The notes under the pieces were generated by a model that worked only from the letters and a program-made list of their open reading frames with translations, had not been told where the DNA came from and ran no database searches. DNA of 64,000 nt from CAIYRG01 sp964446945 (GTDB taxonomy: Bacteria > Pseudomonadota > Alphaproteobacteria > Micropepsales > Micropepsaceae). The position numbers were made by a program, and so were the translations under genes. The stretch is from assembly GCA_964446945.1 (NCBI GenBank), contig CAYUQO010000015.1, positions 55,283-119,282 on the forward strand, in the 5' to 3' direction. Of the stretch, positions 34,863 to 43,502 are shown piece by piece; position 1 is the first letter of the stretch, and each line of letters begins with the position of its first letter.

Positions 34863-36425
34863 TCAGAATGTATTGATCACCGGCCGGTCCCGGAGCTGCA
34901 ACACGCGGGAAAACTCGTACAAGTGGTAATGTGTCGCGCATTTGAGAGCATATGCCCGAACGACAAGAGGTGAACGCCGGCTGCGGAATACATTGCGGAA
35001 GCGATTCCAGTATTCCTTCCGTAGGCTCTTGTCAGACACTTGCCACAGCACGATGGCAATGAGCCCGAATGCCTCCAACCACACGCGAAAGTGCCGTAAG
35101 CGACGTAACCACGGGTGATTCTCTGCGAAGTCTTGCCAGCCCCGGTCAAATCTCGCGAGCCCGCGGATGTAGAAGTCATCTGCCCGGTCGAAAAATGCCT
35201 TGGGATGATAAAGCTCGGCCATGAGATGCACGTAACCGTCGCGCAACATCTCCCGGCTCATTTGCAGCGGTTCGACGTTGGTGCCATACATCGGGTGGTC
35301 CGTCTGATCGAGCCGATTCTCCGCGGCCAGCCTCTTGAACAGCGGTGTTTTCGGGATCGCCGAAAGCATGCTGACCATCGCCACAGAGACGCGAGCCTCA
35401 GCCAAGAACCTCGCGTGCGCGGAGAACACGCTTTCATCATCGTTGTCGAAGCCGACGATCATTCCGGCAAAAACCTCCATGCCCGCATCCTCGATGCGCC
35501 TGACTTTCTCCACCAGCGTGCCGCCTCTCCTGATGTTTTGCAGCTTTCGTGTCTCGCGCAACGCATCCTCGCTGGTGCTCTCAATGCCGACGAATACGCC
35601 GCAGATATTTGCTTCGGCCATGAGCTGCATCAATTCGGGATCGTCTGCGAGATCAATGGACGCTTCCGTGAGGAAGGCAAACGGATACTGGTTCTCCTTC
35701 TGCCAATCGATGACGGATTTAAGCAGAGGTTTTATCTCCTTCTTGTTCCCAATAAGATTGTCATCAACGATAAAAACGATTGGCACCTTGAAGCGGCGCA
35801 GTTGGTCGAGTTCCGCGGCAATTTGTCCGGAAGTTTTCAGGCGGGGACGGCGGCCAAACACCACAATGATGTCGCAGAACTCGCATTGAAAGGGACAACC
35901 CCGCGAGAACTGGAGACTCCCGAAGGCGTAGCGCTTCATTTTCAGGAGGTCGAGCCGCGGTACGGGAACCGTCGTCATGTCACTCTTTTCCGCCTGCTCG
36001 TAGCGGCGTCCGGCGCAACCTTTGGTCCATTCCGCGAGGAACCGTGGCCACGTATCTTCGGCCTCGCCGATAAAAACGACATCGGCAAGCCCGTTGAAAT
36101 AATCTTCGCTGACCGTGATCCAGGGTCCGCCTACGACGGTGTAGCTTCGACGCTTTTTGAGCTCCGTCAGGATTTCTTTCATGCGATGGCGCTGCACAAT
36201 CATTCCTGTCACGCCTACAATGTCGGCGCGCGCGCACAATTCAAAATCTATTGGCTCGACATTTTCGTCGATGATCGTCACTTGATGCCCGGCGGGTGTC
36301 AGCGCCGCGAGAAGTGGAAGCGCCGCGACGGGAATATTTGCGCGCTTGCCGAGGAATGAGAGGGCTTTTTCCATGCCCCAAAACGACATCTCGAATCTGG
36401 GATTGATCAAAACTATGTTCGCCAT
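34863..36425 (-). CDS. B12-binding radical SAM protein
   Basis: A 520-residue enzyme. The N-terminal ~150 residues form a cobalamin-binding Rossmann domain (MANIVLINPRFEM, HQVTIIDENVEPID, VGGPWITVSED, FIGEAEDTWP). The radical SAM cluster motif is CPFQCEFC (C177, C181, C184), followed by VDDNLIGNKKEIKPLL and FVGIESTSEDALRETRK. The C-terminal ~130 residues resemble the DUF4070-type extension of lipid-modifying members such as the hopanoid methylase HpnR. These enzymes usually methylate unactivated carbons. Convergent to the hydroxylase gene and last in the cluster, it may methylate the sphingolipid chain or head group. Confidence 0.85.
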   Translation of the reverse strand: MANIVLINPRFEMSFWGMEKALSFLGKRANIPVAALPLLAALTPAGHQVTIIDENVEPIDFELCARADIVGVTGMIVQRHRMKEILTELKKRRSYTVVGGPWITVSEDYFNGLADVVFIGEAEDTWPRFLAEWTKGCAGRRYEQAEKSDMTTVPVPRLDLLKMKRYAFGSLQFSRGCPFQCEFCDIIVVFGRRPRLKTSGQIAAELDQLRRFKVPIVFIVDDNLIGNKKEIKPLLKSVIDWQKENQYPFAFLTEASIDLADDPELMQLMAEANICGVFVGIESTSEDALRETRKLQNIRRGGTLVEKVRRIEDAGMEVFAGMIVGFDNDDESVFSAHARFLAEARVSVAMVSMLSAIPKTPLFKRLAAENRLDQTDHPMYGTNVEPLQMSREMLRDGYVHLMAELYHPKAFFDRADDFYIRGLARFDRGWQDFAENHPWLRRLRHFRVWLEAFGLIAIVLWQVSDKSLRKEYWNRFRNVFRSRRSPLVVRAYALKCATHYHLYEFSRVLQLRDRPVINTF

Positions 36426-36589
36426 AGCCCGCCCCCGGCTTCGGTCGCTTGGTTAACACGCCAACCGGCATGGTCAGGATATGCTATCGGCGAACCCTCG
36501 GCGAGCCGTTCCAGTCAGTTCGCTCACCTCGCCAAGGTTAGGGTCGCGCGTTCGATTCCGTTTGGGAGGACGGTCGGGGCCGATCGGTC

Positions 36590-36742
36590 TTACACTTGAA
36601 TGGCGATTTCCCCGATGTTGTAGCTTGACGCGCCAAGGCCGGTTTCGATTGCTTTGCGGGCTGCATTGAGTTGCTGGGCCGTGATGGTAACCGTCTCGGG
36701 GGGAGGGTTGAACCAGAGCAGTTGAGCGAGGCGGGCATAGTC
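36590..36742 (-). pseudogene. Open frame resembling a protein C-terminus without a start
   Basis: On the minus strand a 50-codon frame reads DYARLAQLLWFNPPP, then TVTITAQQLNAARKAIETGLG and SSYNIGEIAIQV before a stop. Composition looks protein-like, unlike the other frames here, but no acceptable start codon and ribosome-binding site are evident, and it overlaps the end of the small gene at 36741. It may be the remnant of a truncated gene. The rest of the 36426-36740 gap shows nothing I can assign. Confidence 0.25.
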
Positions 36743-36935
36743 ACAACTCTCGTTCGGTGCGCTCGGCCATGAGGCGCCAACCTTCGGCCACTCTCAGGAA
36801 GCGGGCACGGGCATCCGGATTCCTTGTTCTTTCAGCGGATTCTTCGGCTTCGAGCGCCTTGGTCCAATAATATCTCGCTCGCTCGCGGCGCTTGTAGTGG
36901 TCTTGCTCGTTGATCATCGATATGGCGGGATTCAT
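36741..36935 (-). CDS. Small two-helix protein (YxxxAxEC family member 2)
   Basis: A 64-residue charged protein from ATG 36935. Layout is an aromatic first helix (ARYYWTKALEAEESAERTRN) and a second helix (ARARFLRVAEGWRLMAERTE), closely parallel to the protein at 9303 in RAxFxRVAxxWxxxAExxE. The frame extends to 37040 but the upstream residues are unlike this family. It is a stand-alone gene between the lipid cluster and the right repeat copy. Function unknown. Confidence 0.65.
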   Translation of the reverse strand: MNPAISMINEQDHYKRRERARYYWTKALEAEESAERTRNPDARARFLRVAEGWRLMAERTEREL

Positions 36936-37022
36936 GGTGCCGCCATGTTCGACCGGCGTGGTTGATACTCCGTTACCCCGGCCACCCGCCGGCACAGGAT
37001 GTGCCGCAAACAAACATGAAAT

Positions 37023-37119
37023 CGTTGTGGCTGATCGCACAAAACGAATGCGATGGATTTGATTAAAGCCAAACCGGAAGTTTGCGGATATTCAAATATC
37101 CGGCCGATCGGAATTGGAT
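37023..37119. repeat. ~96-bp direct repeat, right copy
   Basis: This copy matches 16476-16571 in the same orientation, from CGTTGTGG to GGAATTGGAT, with a few one-base indels and about three quarters of positions identical by eye; the last ~45 bases are the best conserved. It is immediately downstream of the ankyrin gene (stop at 37154) and outside the right end of the lipid cluster. No integrase or tRNA accompanies it. Confidence 0.75.
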
Positions 37120-37153
37120 CCCGACGAGGGAAGCCACTCGTGTCGGGATCAGA

Positions 37154-38707
37154 CTACTGGTGGAGTGCCGTCTGCAGTATTTTGGCGACCTCGTCTGACG
37201 GATGATTGTCGGCGCTGCCGGCCTTGCCCATAGCCGCATCAAGCGGCGACACGCGGAGGTCGTCCATGACCGCAACTTGGGCGCCGTGATCGATGAGATA
37301 TTTTGCGACGCGGGGCCAGCCCCATTGCACGGCGCCGAATATTGCGCTTTGCCCGCCCCGCTCCGGCAGCGTGCCGCCACGTCCCATGCGCGCGGTCAGA
37401 CTCTTGACGTCGGTGATCCGCGCATTTACGTCGGCGCCGGCCTTCGTCAGGAGTTCGAGAGTCGCGATCGACCGGTCCTGCGCATCTTTGGCGTTGGGAT
37501 CGAAGCGCGGACCCGGTTTCATGCCGAGCCCCGCGGCGGCCATCAGCGGCGTCACGCCCATCACGTTCGGGACGTCGACTCGCCCGCCATTTTCCAGCAA
37601 CAACTTCACAGCCTCGCTGTCCTGAGACGCTGCCGCACGCAACATTGGCGTGGCGCCCGTGGTGATGATTTCATCAGTGAAGCGGCCCGAATTGCCGCCA
37701 CGCCCCGGCCGATGCATGTCCAACTGGGGATTGGGGTTGACGCCGGCGCGCAGAAACAGCCGCGCGAGCTCCAGCGCGGTGGTCTTCGTCGTCACGATGG
37801 GCGGCCCGGTGCGTTCCGCGTAAGCATCGAGACTGTAACTGTTCATGTCGATCGCGGTGTACAGCGCGGTGCGGCCCCACCAATCCCACAGATTCGGATT
37901 GGCGCCGCGCTCGAACAGGAGTTTTGCGGTGTCGAATGCGAAATTGTCGATGGCCACCATCAGCGGCGTCACGCCGTCAGGGTTCGGCCGGTTGGGATCT
38001 GCGCCGGCGTCCAGCAACGCCTGCACGCAATCGGTACATCCCGCGCGCGCGGCATAAAGCAACGGTGTCAGGCCGCCGGTGGGACGATACTGGTTGCGCG
38101 GCTCGCCAGTCATCTGGGTCGGCCAGTCATTGGCCAGTGCACGGGCATTGACGTCCGCTTTATGGCCGATGAGAAACCGCGTCATCTGGGCAGAGCCTGT
38201 GGCGGCGGCCCACATCAGCGCGGTCTGGCCGCGCCATTTTTCTTTCGCATTGACATTGGCGCCGTGACTCACCAGCAGATCGGCAACGTCCACTGATCCC
38301 GCGCGTGCGGCCAGCATCAGGGCGGTCTGCCCTTCCTGATTCGGCACCTCGACATTGCTGCCCGCATCGAGCAGCATTTTCACGAGAGTCGCATTGCCAG
38401 TCTTTGCCGCCTCCGCCAAAGGGCTCGAGCCGTAATTGTTCACGACATCCGGCTTGGCGCCGCGCGCAAGGAGCGCACGGACGAGATCCGCATCGATCTT
38501 GTAAACGGCCCAATGCAGCGGCGTTGTACCGTCGCCCTGGGCTGCGTTCACGTCCGTGCCCGCGGCAATCATTTTAAGCGCGGCGCCGCGATTCCCCGCC
38601 TCGATCAGACCGGCGAGACTGTTATCGGCGGCGGCGGCGGCCGTGCCGGCCGCTGCAAGCCAAAACACGGCTGAAAAAATCACGCGCTTCATCACGATGT
38701 TCATCAC
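37154..38707 (-). CDS. Secreted ankyrin-repeat protein
   Basis: A 517-residue protein with a Sec signal peptide (FSAVFWLAAAGTAAAAA) and about ten ankyrin repeats. Clear units are GTTPLHWAVYKIDADLVRAL, GQTALMLAARAGSVDVADLL, GLTPLLYAARAGCTDCVQAL, GVTPLMVAIDNFAFDTAKLL and GVTPLMAAAG. Ankyrins are binding scaffolds, here in the periplasm. The start overlaps the stop of the metallo-beta-lactamase-fold gene (ATGA), so it is the last member of a coupled operon with DUF1592 and DUF1552 proteins. Similar pairings occur in Acidobacteria and other soil bacteria; partners are unknown. Confidence 0.9.
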   Translation of the reverse strand: MMNIVMKRVIFSAVFWLAAAGTAAAAADNSLAGLIEAGNRGAALKMIAAGTDVNAAQGDGTTPLHWAVYKIDADLVRALLARGAKPDVVNNYGSSPLAEAAKTGNATLVKMLLDAGSNVEVPNQEGQTALMLAARAGSVDVADLLVSHGANVNAKEKWRGQTALMWAAATGSAQMTRFLIGHKADVNARALANDWPTQMTGEPRNQYRPTGGLTPLLYAARAGCTDCVQALLDAGADPNRPNPDGVTPLMVAIDNFAFDTAKLLFERGANPNLWDWWGRTALYTAIDMNSYSLDAYAERTGPPIVTTKTTALELARLFLRAGVNPNPQLDMHRPGRGGNSGRFTDEIITTGATPMLRAAASQDSEAVKLLLENGGRVDVPNVMGVTPLMAAAGLGMKPGPRFDPNAKDAQDRSIATLELLTKAGADVNARITDVKSLTARMGRGGTLPERGGQSAIFGAVQWGWPRVAKYLIDHGAQVAVMDDLRVSPLDAAMGKAGSADNHPSDEVAKILQTALHQ

Positions 38708-39627
38708 AGCACTTCCGGTCCGAGATTATTGTGATGCGCCCAATAGCCCTTATGGGCGGCGTAGGTGAACTTCATCGGGTCCACGAAGTTGCGCTTCAGA
38801 CCCTTCATCAGTCCCGCATCGAGCATGTCCTGTGCGCTCATGCCCTGCTTGATGAACGCAAGCATGCGATCGAACAGCGTGCGCGTCATGTCGAATTCGG
38901 CCTGCAGCTCGGCCCGGCCGACCACCGGACCATAGCTCGGCACGATCCGCGTCTTCGCGTCGGTGAGCTTCAGGAGTTTTTCCTGCGCGTCGACGCGCCC
39001 ACCGAGCCATCCGCCACCGAACCAGTCGAGCACGGGATCCTTGACCGGCGCGATCGCATGGCCCGCGGCCAGCACATTCGCCTCCCGGAAGAATACATAG
39101 ATGTCGCCGTCGGTGTGGGCCTCGAGCAGGTGGCCGTATGCGATCCCCTTGTCGGCGGCGAGGGTCTGATCGCCGGTAAAAAATGTCACGGTGGGACGCG
39201 CTTCCACCGGCAGCGCCTTCTCGTACCGATCCCCCTCTGTCACGTAATAATCCGTCGCCAGATGCGCCCGGGTTTTTTCATGAGCGATGATCGTCGCTCC
39301 TGCCCGCCCGAAAGCCAGGTTCCCGCCCACCTGCTGCCTGTGCCAGTGCGTGTTGAACAGGGTTGTGACACGGCCAGCGCCCGGCAGATCGCGCAGACGC
39401 GCAAGCACCGCATCGGTGGACCCGGCAGCGCCGCTGTCCACCAGCATCTGACCGGCGCTCGTCGTCCGTACCAGGACGTTACCCGGGCCGCCGGTGAGCA
39501 TCACGAAACCGTCGGTCACCGGGACCACAGTGAGGCTTTCCTGGGAGAAAGCATCGCGAGCTAAGGGCGGCAGCGCCAGACTGGCGACGCCACCCAACGC
39601 AGCTTTCAGGATGGCCCTGCGATTCAT
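38704..39627 (-). CDS. Metallo-beta-lactamase-fold protein with degenerate metal site
   Basis: A 307-residue exported protein; MNRRAILKAALGGVASLALPPLA looks like a Tat-type signal. The fold is clear (FNTHWHRQQVGGNLAFG, ATIIAHEKTR, LEAHTDGDIYVFF), but metal-ligand positions differ from active enzymes. The usual HxHxDH reads HWHRQQ, the usual GD pair in the last block reads AGHAIA, and the usual PGHGP reads PSYGP. It is therefore probably not a standard hydrolase and may be a binding protein or a divergent enzyme. It lies between the DUF1552 and ankyrin genes in one operon. Confidence 0.88.
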   Translation of the reverse strand: MNRRAILKAALGGVASLALPPLARDAFSQESLTVVPVTDGFVMLTGGPGNVLVRTTSAGQMLVDSGAAGSTDAVLARLRDLPGAGRVTTLFNTHWHRQQVGGNLAFGRAGATIIAHEKTRAHLATDYYVTEGDRYEKALPVEARPTVTFFTGDQTLAADKGIAYGHLLEAHTDGDIYVFFREANVLAAGHAIAPVKDPVLDWFGGGWLGGRVDAQEKLLKLTDAKTRIVPSYGPVVGRAELQAEFDMTRTLFDRMLAFIKQGMSAQDMLDAGLMKGLKRNFVDPMKFTYAAHKGYWAHHNNLGPEVL

Positions 39628-39640
39628 CGTGTGTGACCGC

Positions 39641-40999
39641 TCAGACACCGGCGATCACGCCGGTGCTGTCCCCGAAGCTCTTCATCTCCAGGCCCGCTTT
39701 GTTGAGCAGCGTGAGGTGCAAATTGGAAATGGTTGTGCGTTCGGGCAGATCGACTTGCCGCCCGCCCTTGAGCCCGCCGGCGCCGCCGCCGACCAGGATG
39801 GTGGGCAAGGGATAATTGCTGTGCAGGTTGCTGTTGGCCATGTTGGAGCCGTAGAGCAACATGGAGTTATCGAGCAGCGTGCCTTCGCCGTCGGGTGTGG
39901 CGGCGAGTTTGTCGACGAACTCCGCGAACCGCTCCACGTGATAGCGCTGAATCTTGACCAGCTTTTCAAGCCGATCGACGTAATCGGCATGATGTGACAG
40001 CGGATGGAAGGAGTCCGGCACGCCGATGTGGTTATACGTCCGGTTCGTGCCTTCGCCGATCATGATGTAGGAGGCGACGCGGGTGAGATCGGCCTGATAG
40101 GCAACCGCGACCAGGTCGAACAACAGGCGCACCTCTTTGTCGATCGCGATATCCTGCTCGTCCTGGGGTATGTCAGGCGCCTTCACGCCCGACAAATCGC
40201 GGTTTTGCGCAAGCTGAACGCGCCGTTCGATTTCTCGCACCGTGTCGAGATAGCGATCGAGGACCACTTTGTCGTTCGGGGCCAGATCCTGTTGCAACTC
40301 GTGCGTACGCTCGGTGATGAAATCAAGGATGCTCCGTTTCTGCTTGACAATGGCCACGCGCTCTTCCGCTGTCGCGCCTTCACCGAACAATTGTGCGAAA
40401 ACTTTGCGCGGGTTGGACTCCATCGGCAAAGGCGAGTTTGCATTGCGGAACGACAGAGTGGAGCTGTAGATGCAACCGAATCCGGCCTCGCAGGCGACCG
40501 CCTGGGTCTCACTCTCCGAGCAGACCTCGATCGACGGCAGCGCTGTCTCCTGACCGATGCGCCCGGCAATGATCTGGTCGATGGTCGCGGTCATGCTGGG
40601 ACCGGGCGCCTTGAGATCGGGCTTGAAACCGCTGAGCCACGTCGCCGGGTTGTATTTGTGCACGGAAGCGACGCTGGCCTTGTTCTCGAGATTGGCGATC
40701 GAGATCACGGCCTGCTTGTGCTTCTCGAGCGGCTCGAGGATTTGGCTGAGTTTGAAATCCGCGCCGGCGCCGCTCGGGTGCCAGCGATCCATCTCCTTGC
40801 CATGCTTCGTGTTCCACATGACCGCTCCGTGGGGCATATAGAAGAAGCCTACCCGCAGCTTCCGCGCGGCGGCCGTCTGGGCGAGCGCCGTGCCGGCCGG
40901 GATCATGGCATCGAGCAACGGCAGTGCGACGGAGACTCCGGCGCCCTTAAGCACTGTCCTGCGAGAAAGATGCTTTCTGGTGAGATACATGGCTTTCAC
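39641..40999 (-). CDS. DUF1552 family Tat-exported protein
   Basis: A 452-residue protein with a twin-arginine signal (HLSRRTVLKGAGVSVALPLL). The body shows DUF1552 features: VGFFYMPHGAVMWNTK, HKYNPATWLSGF, PSIEVCSESETQAVACEAGFGC, NSMLLYGSNMANSNLHSNYPLP and ILVGGGAGGLKGGRQV. Its start overlaps the stop of the DUF1592 gene (ATGA). DUF1552 and DUF1592 proteins are frequent partners in Planctomycetes, Acidobacteria and some Proteobacteria. The biochemical function is not established; the family has been grouped with sulfatase/alkaline-phosphatase-like folds. Confidence 0.92.
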   Translation of the reverse strand: MKAMYLTRKHLSRRTVLKGAGVSVALPLLDAMIPAGTALAQTAAARKLRVGFFYMPHGAVMWNTKHGKEMDRWHPSGAGADFKLSQILEPLEKHKQAVISIANLENKASVASVHKYNPATWLSGFKPDLKAPGPSMTATIDQIIAGRIGQETALPSIEVCSESETQAVACEAGFGCIYSSTLSFRNANSPLPMESNPRKVFAQLFGEGATAEERVAIVKQKRSILDFITERTHELQQDLAPNDKVVLDRYLDTVREIERRVQLAQNRDLSGVKAPDIPQDEQDIAIDKEVRLLFDLVAVAYQADLTRVASYIMIGEGTNRTYNHIGVPDSFHPLSHHADYVDRLEKLVKIQRYHVERFAEFVDKLAATPDGEGTLLDNSMLLYGSNMANSNLHSNYPLPTILVGGGAGGLKGGRQVDLPERTTISNLHLTLLNKAGLEMKSFGDSTGVIAGV

Positions 41000-43392
41000 T
41001 CCTCCAGTGCCTGCATGCGGAATGCGTCGCTCGATACAATCCCGGTTACGAGCGAAGAGAACCGGTAATGATCCTTGGCCGCATTGCGCACAATCGCGCG
41101 GACCTGCGGCATGTCATAAGGCGAGACCTCTCTGCCCAACGCGTAGGTCATGAGCTTCACTGTCAGCGCCTGTGCGAAATTGCCGGGGCGGAGCAACAGG
41201 GAGCGGCGAAGGTCAGCCGGACCTTCGACTTCCGAGCCGTCCGGCATTGTCACCTTCGAATCGATGGGCGCATTGGCCTGCCAATCGACATCGCGCCACT
41301 GGCCGGTGACGGTGAAGCGCTCCAGCGGCAGTCCATTGGGTTCGATTACACCGTGGCACATGTTGCACATCGGAATCTTGCGATGCTCCTCGAGCATCTG
41401 ACGTATGGTTTTCGGCGCCGCGCCCGGCGGTGTGCTCAGATCCGTCACCACATTCGGTGGCGGCGGCGCCGGCGGCGTTCCACGGAGTTTGTCGAGAACC
41501 CAGGCGCCGCGCACCACCGGCGAAGTCCGGTTGCCATAGGAGGTGTGCAACAGCACGGCGCCCTTGCCGAGCAGTCCAAAGCGGTTCTCGTCCTTGAGTG
41601 TCACACGCCGGAACTGCGCGCCGTGCACATCTGTGATGCCGTAGTGCTTCGCCAGCCTTTCATTGAGGAAGGTGTAGTTGGCGGTTAACAGCTCTTCGAC
41701 GTTCTTGTCCTCAAGCAGGATGCTTCGCAGGAAGAGGTCGATTTCGGTCGTGAAATCGTGGCGCAGCTCGGCGTTGAATTCGGGGAAGAGTTGCTTGTCC
41801 CACTCGAATTTGTCGACCTCGAGGAGGTCGAGCCAGCGCATCGCGAAATCCGTCACCAGGTTTTCGGCCTGCGGAGCGGCCAGCATACGCTTGACTTGGG
41901 CCTCCAGCACGGCGGGTTTCCGCAGTTCGCCCTTGTTCGCGACTTTGAGCAGTTCTTCGTCGGGCCCGCGTTTCCACAGGAAGAAAGACAGACGCGATGC
42001 CAGCTCCCGATCACTCAGCGCATAGAATTTTTGGTCTTTCTGCGGCCGGGCAATTCCGCGATAGAGAAAATCCGGGCTGACCAGAACCGCAGTCACCATC
42101 TGTTCGATCCCGGCTTCGAAACCGCCGGAGCCTTCACGGCCTGCGTCATAGAACGCCATCAGCTTACTGACATCTTCTTTTGTCACGGGCCGGCGGTACG
42201 CACGTCCCGCGAGATCTGTCGTGATGCGTTCGGCGCAGGCGCGCTCCTCATCGGCGCGTTCGGGTTTGCAGATGAATAACTTCTCCCGGCTGGCTATGCG
42301 GGTAGGCCCAGCGGCTGCGTACGGCCCCACGACCTGGATCGGCCCATTCAGGCGCGGGAGACGCAGATAGCCCTTGAAAGAAAAGCCATCATACTGGGTG
42401 CCGCCCGCGATCAGGTCGTCGGTTGCCGCCCGCGAGCGCTCGACGAAGGTGACGACGACTTCGTGCACACCGGCTTTCACCTGCACGGGAATATTGGCGA
42501 ACCGCTGCATCAGCTTGGCTCCCGCCGGCGCCCCGCCGCCGCGATCCACAAACTCCCGATCCTTCTCGCCACCGACCTTTCCGCGGAAGACTTCCTTGCG
42601 GTCGATCAGCATGACGACCGTGGTCTCGTTCTCGACCCCGCGCGGGTAGAGGCCGAAATCGAGGTCCGTGATGGTGACGCGGTACTCGCCGTCCGCCGGG
42701 AAGGTGTAGTCGAACTTCGTGCCGCCGCGGGTCCCGAGCGGCATGCCGTCCACATAGCCATCCTGATCGCCGATCGCAGGCGCAGGGAAAGACGCTTTGA
42801 CCAGTTCTGGCTGCGGCTTGCCGACTGCCATATGCGAGACGACGCGCGCGACATTGACATACTGATCCAGGAAGGCGGGTGAGACAGTCAAGGCCGCAGC
42901 GATGTTGCTGAAGCCTTCGACGGCGATGTCTTCCGGCAGGTACTGGGCGGGATCGATCTCCACAGCCAGGAGATCCTTCACCGCGTTGGCATATTCGGTG
43001 CGGTTCATACGCTGGACGGGAACGTGGCCCGCAACATGCGTCTTGCTGCTTTTGTCGAGGGTGTTCTCGAGCCAGGTGATCAGCGCGTCGACTTCCTGCT
43101 GGGTGGGCTGGAGATTGCCGGGCGGCGGCATCTGGCGCCCGCGCAATTTGCGGATCGCTTTCTCGAAGATTTCCGGGTGTGCGGGGACGGAGTCCGCATT
43201 GAGCTCACTGAGGAACAGGTTGCCTGCCTTAACGCCGGGATTGTGGCAACCAAAGCAGTAGGTCTCGATCGTCGACCACTGCGATTCCGGCTGCTGCGCG
43301 ACCTGTTTTGCGGGTTGGGAAAAGACTTTCGAGTCAGCCGAAACGATGGCGACAGCACAAGCAACACCGATAAGCCATCCAGCGATTTTCAT
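40996..43392 (-). CDS. DUF1587/DUF1592/DUF1588/DUF1585 protein with c-type heme site
   Basis: About 798 residues with a signal peptide (MKIAGWLIGVACAVAIVS). Near the N-terminus, YCFGCHNPGVKAG is a CxxCH heme-c motif of the planctomycete cytochrome-C-like domain, followed by MPPPGNLQP. Downstream come the DUF1587 block (VQRMNRTEYANAVKDLL), a carbohydrate-binding-like beta region, DUF1592 (SPDFLYRG, LASRLSFFLW), DUF1588 (HTSYGNRTSPVVRGAWVLDK, PMCNMCHGVIEPNG with a second CxxCH) and DUF1585. It is the first gene of the coupled four-gene operon. A periplasmic redox or glycan-related role is plausible but unproven. An in-frame ATG at 43404 is a possible alternative start. Confidence 0.9.
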   Translation of the reverse strand: MKIAGWLIGVACAVAIVSADSKVFSQPAKQVAQQPESQWSTIETYCFGCHNPGVKAGNLFLSELNADSVPAHPEIFEKAIRKLRGRQMPPPGNLQPTQQEVDALITWLENTLDKSSKTHVAGHVPVQRMNRTEYANAVKDLLAVEIDPAQYLPEDIAVEGFSNIAAALTVSPAFLDQYVNVARVVSHMAVGKPQPELVKASFPAPAIGDQDGYVDGMPLGTRGGTKFDYTFPADGEYRVTITDLDFGLYPRGVENETTVVMLIDRKEVFRGKVGGEKDREFVDRGGGAPAGAKLMQRFANIPVQVKAGVHEVVVTFVERSRAATDDLIAGGTQYDGFSFKGYLRLPRLNGPIQVVGPYAAAGPTRIASREKLFICKPERADEERACAERITTDLAGRAYRRPVTKEDVSKLMAFYDAGREGSGGFEAGIEQMVTAVLVSPDFLYRGIARPQKDQKFYALSDRELASRLSFFLWKRGPDEELLKVANKGELRKPAVLEAQVKRMLAAPQAENLVTDFAMRWLDLLEVDKFEWDKQLFPEFNAELRHDFTTEIDLFLRSILLEDKNVEELLTANYTFLNERLAKHYGITDVHGAQFRRVTLKDENRFGLLGKGAVLLHTSYGNRTSPVVRGAWVLDKLRGTPPAPPPPNVVTDLSTPPGAAPKTIRQMLEEHRKIPMCNMCHGVIEPNGLPLERFTVTGQWRDVDWQANAPIDSKVTMPDGSEVEGPADLRRSLLLRPGNFAQALTVKLMTYALGREVSPYDMPQVRAIVRNAAKDHYRFSSLVTGIVSSDAFRMQALEE

Positions 43393-43502
43393 GGCAGCGA
43401 TCACCCAGCGAGTTCATACCAGCCCGCCAATTTATAGTTGATTTGGGCCGGGCAAAACAGGGCCAAGGCAACGGTCTGGTAGCAAATCGACAGTCCCGCC
43501 GC

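Noticed and set aside
35115..36359. Plus-strand 414-codon frame opposite the radical SAM gene
   Set aside because: The minus strand has the cobalamin and CxxxCxxC motifs; the plus frame has no recognisable features.
16476..37119. Lipid cluster as a classical integrative element
   Set aside because: The flanking repeats are imperfect and there is no integrase, relaxase, transposase or tRNA at either end, so I report the repeats only as a possible boundary.
37202..41068. Several plus-strand frames opposite the ankyrin, MBL and DUF1552 genes
   Set aside because: All mirror confidently identified minus-strand genes and are His/Arg-rich shadows.
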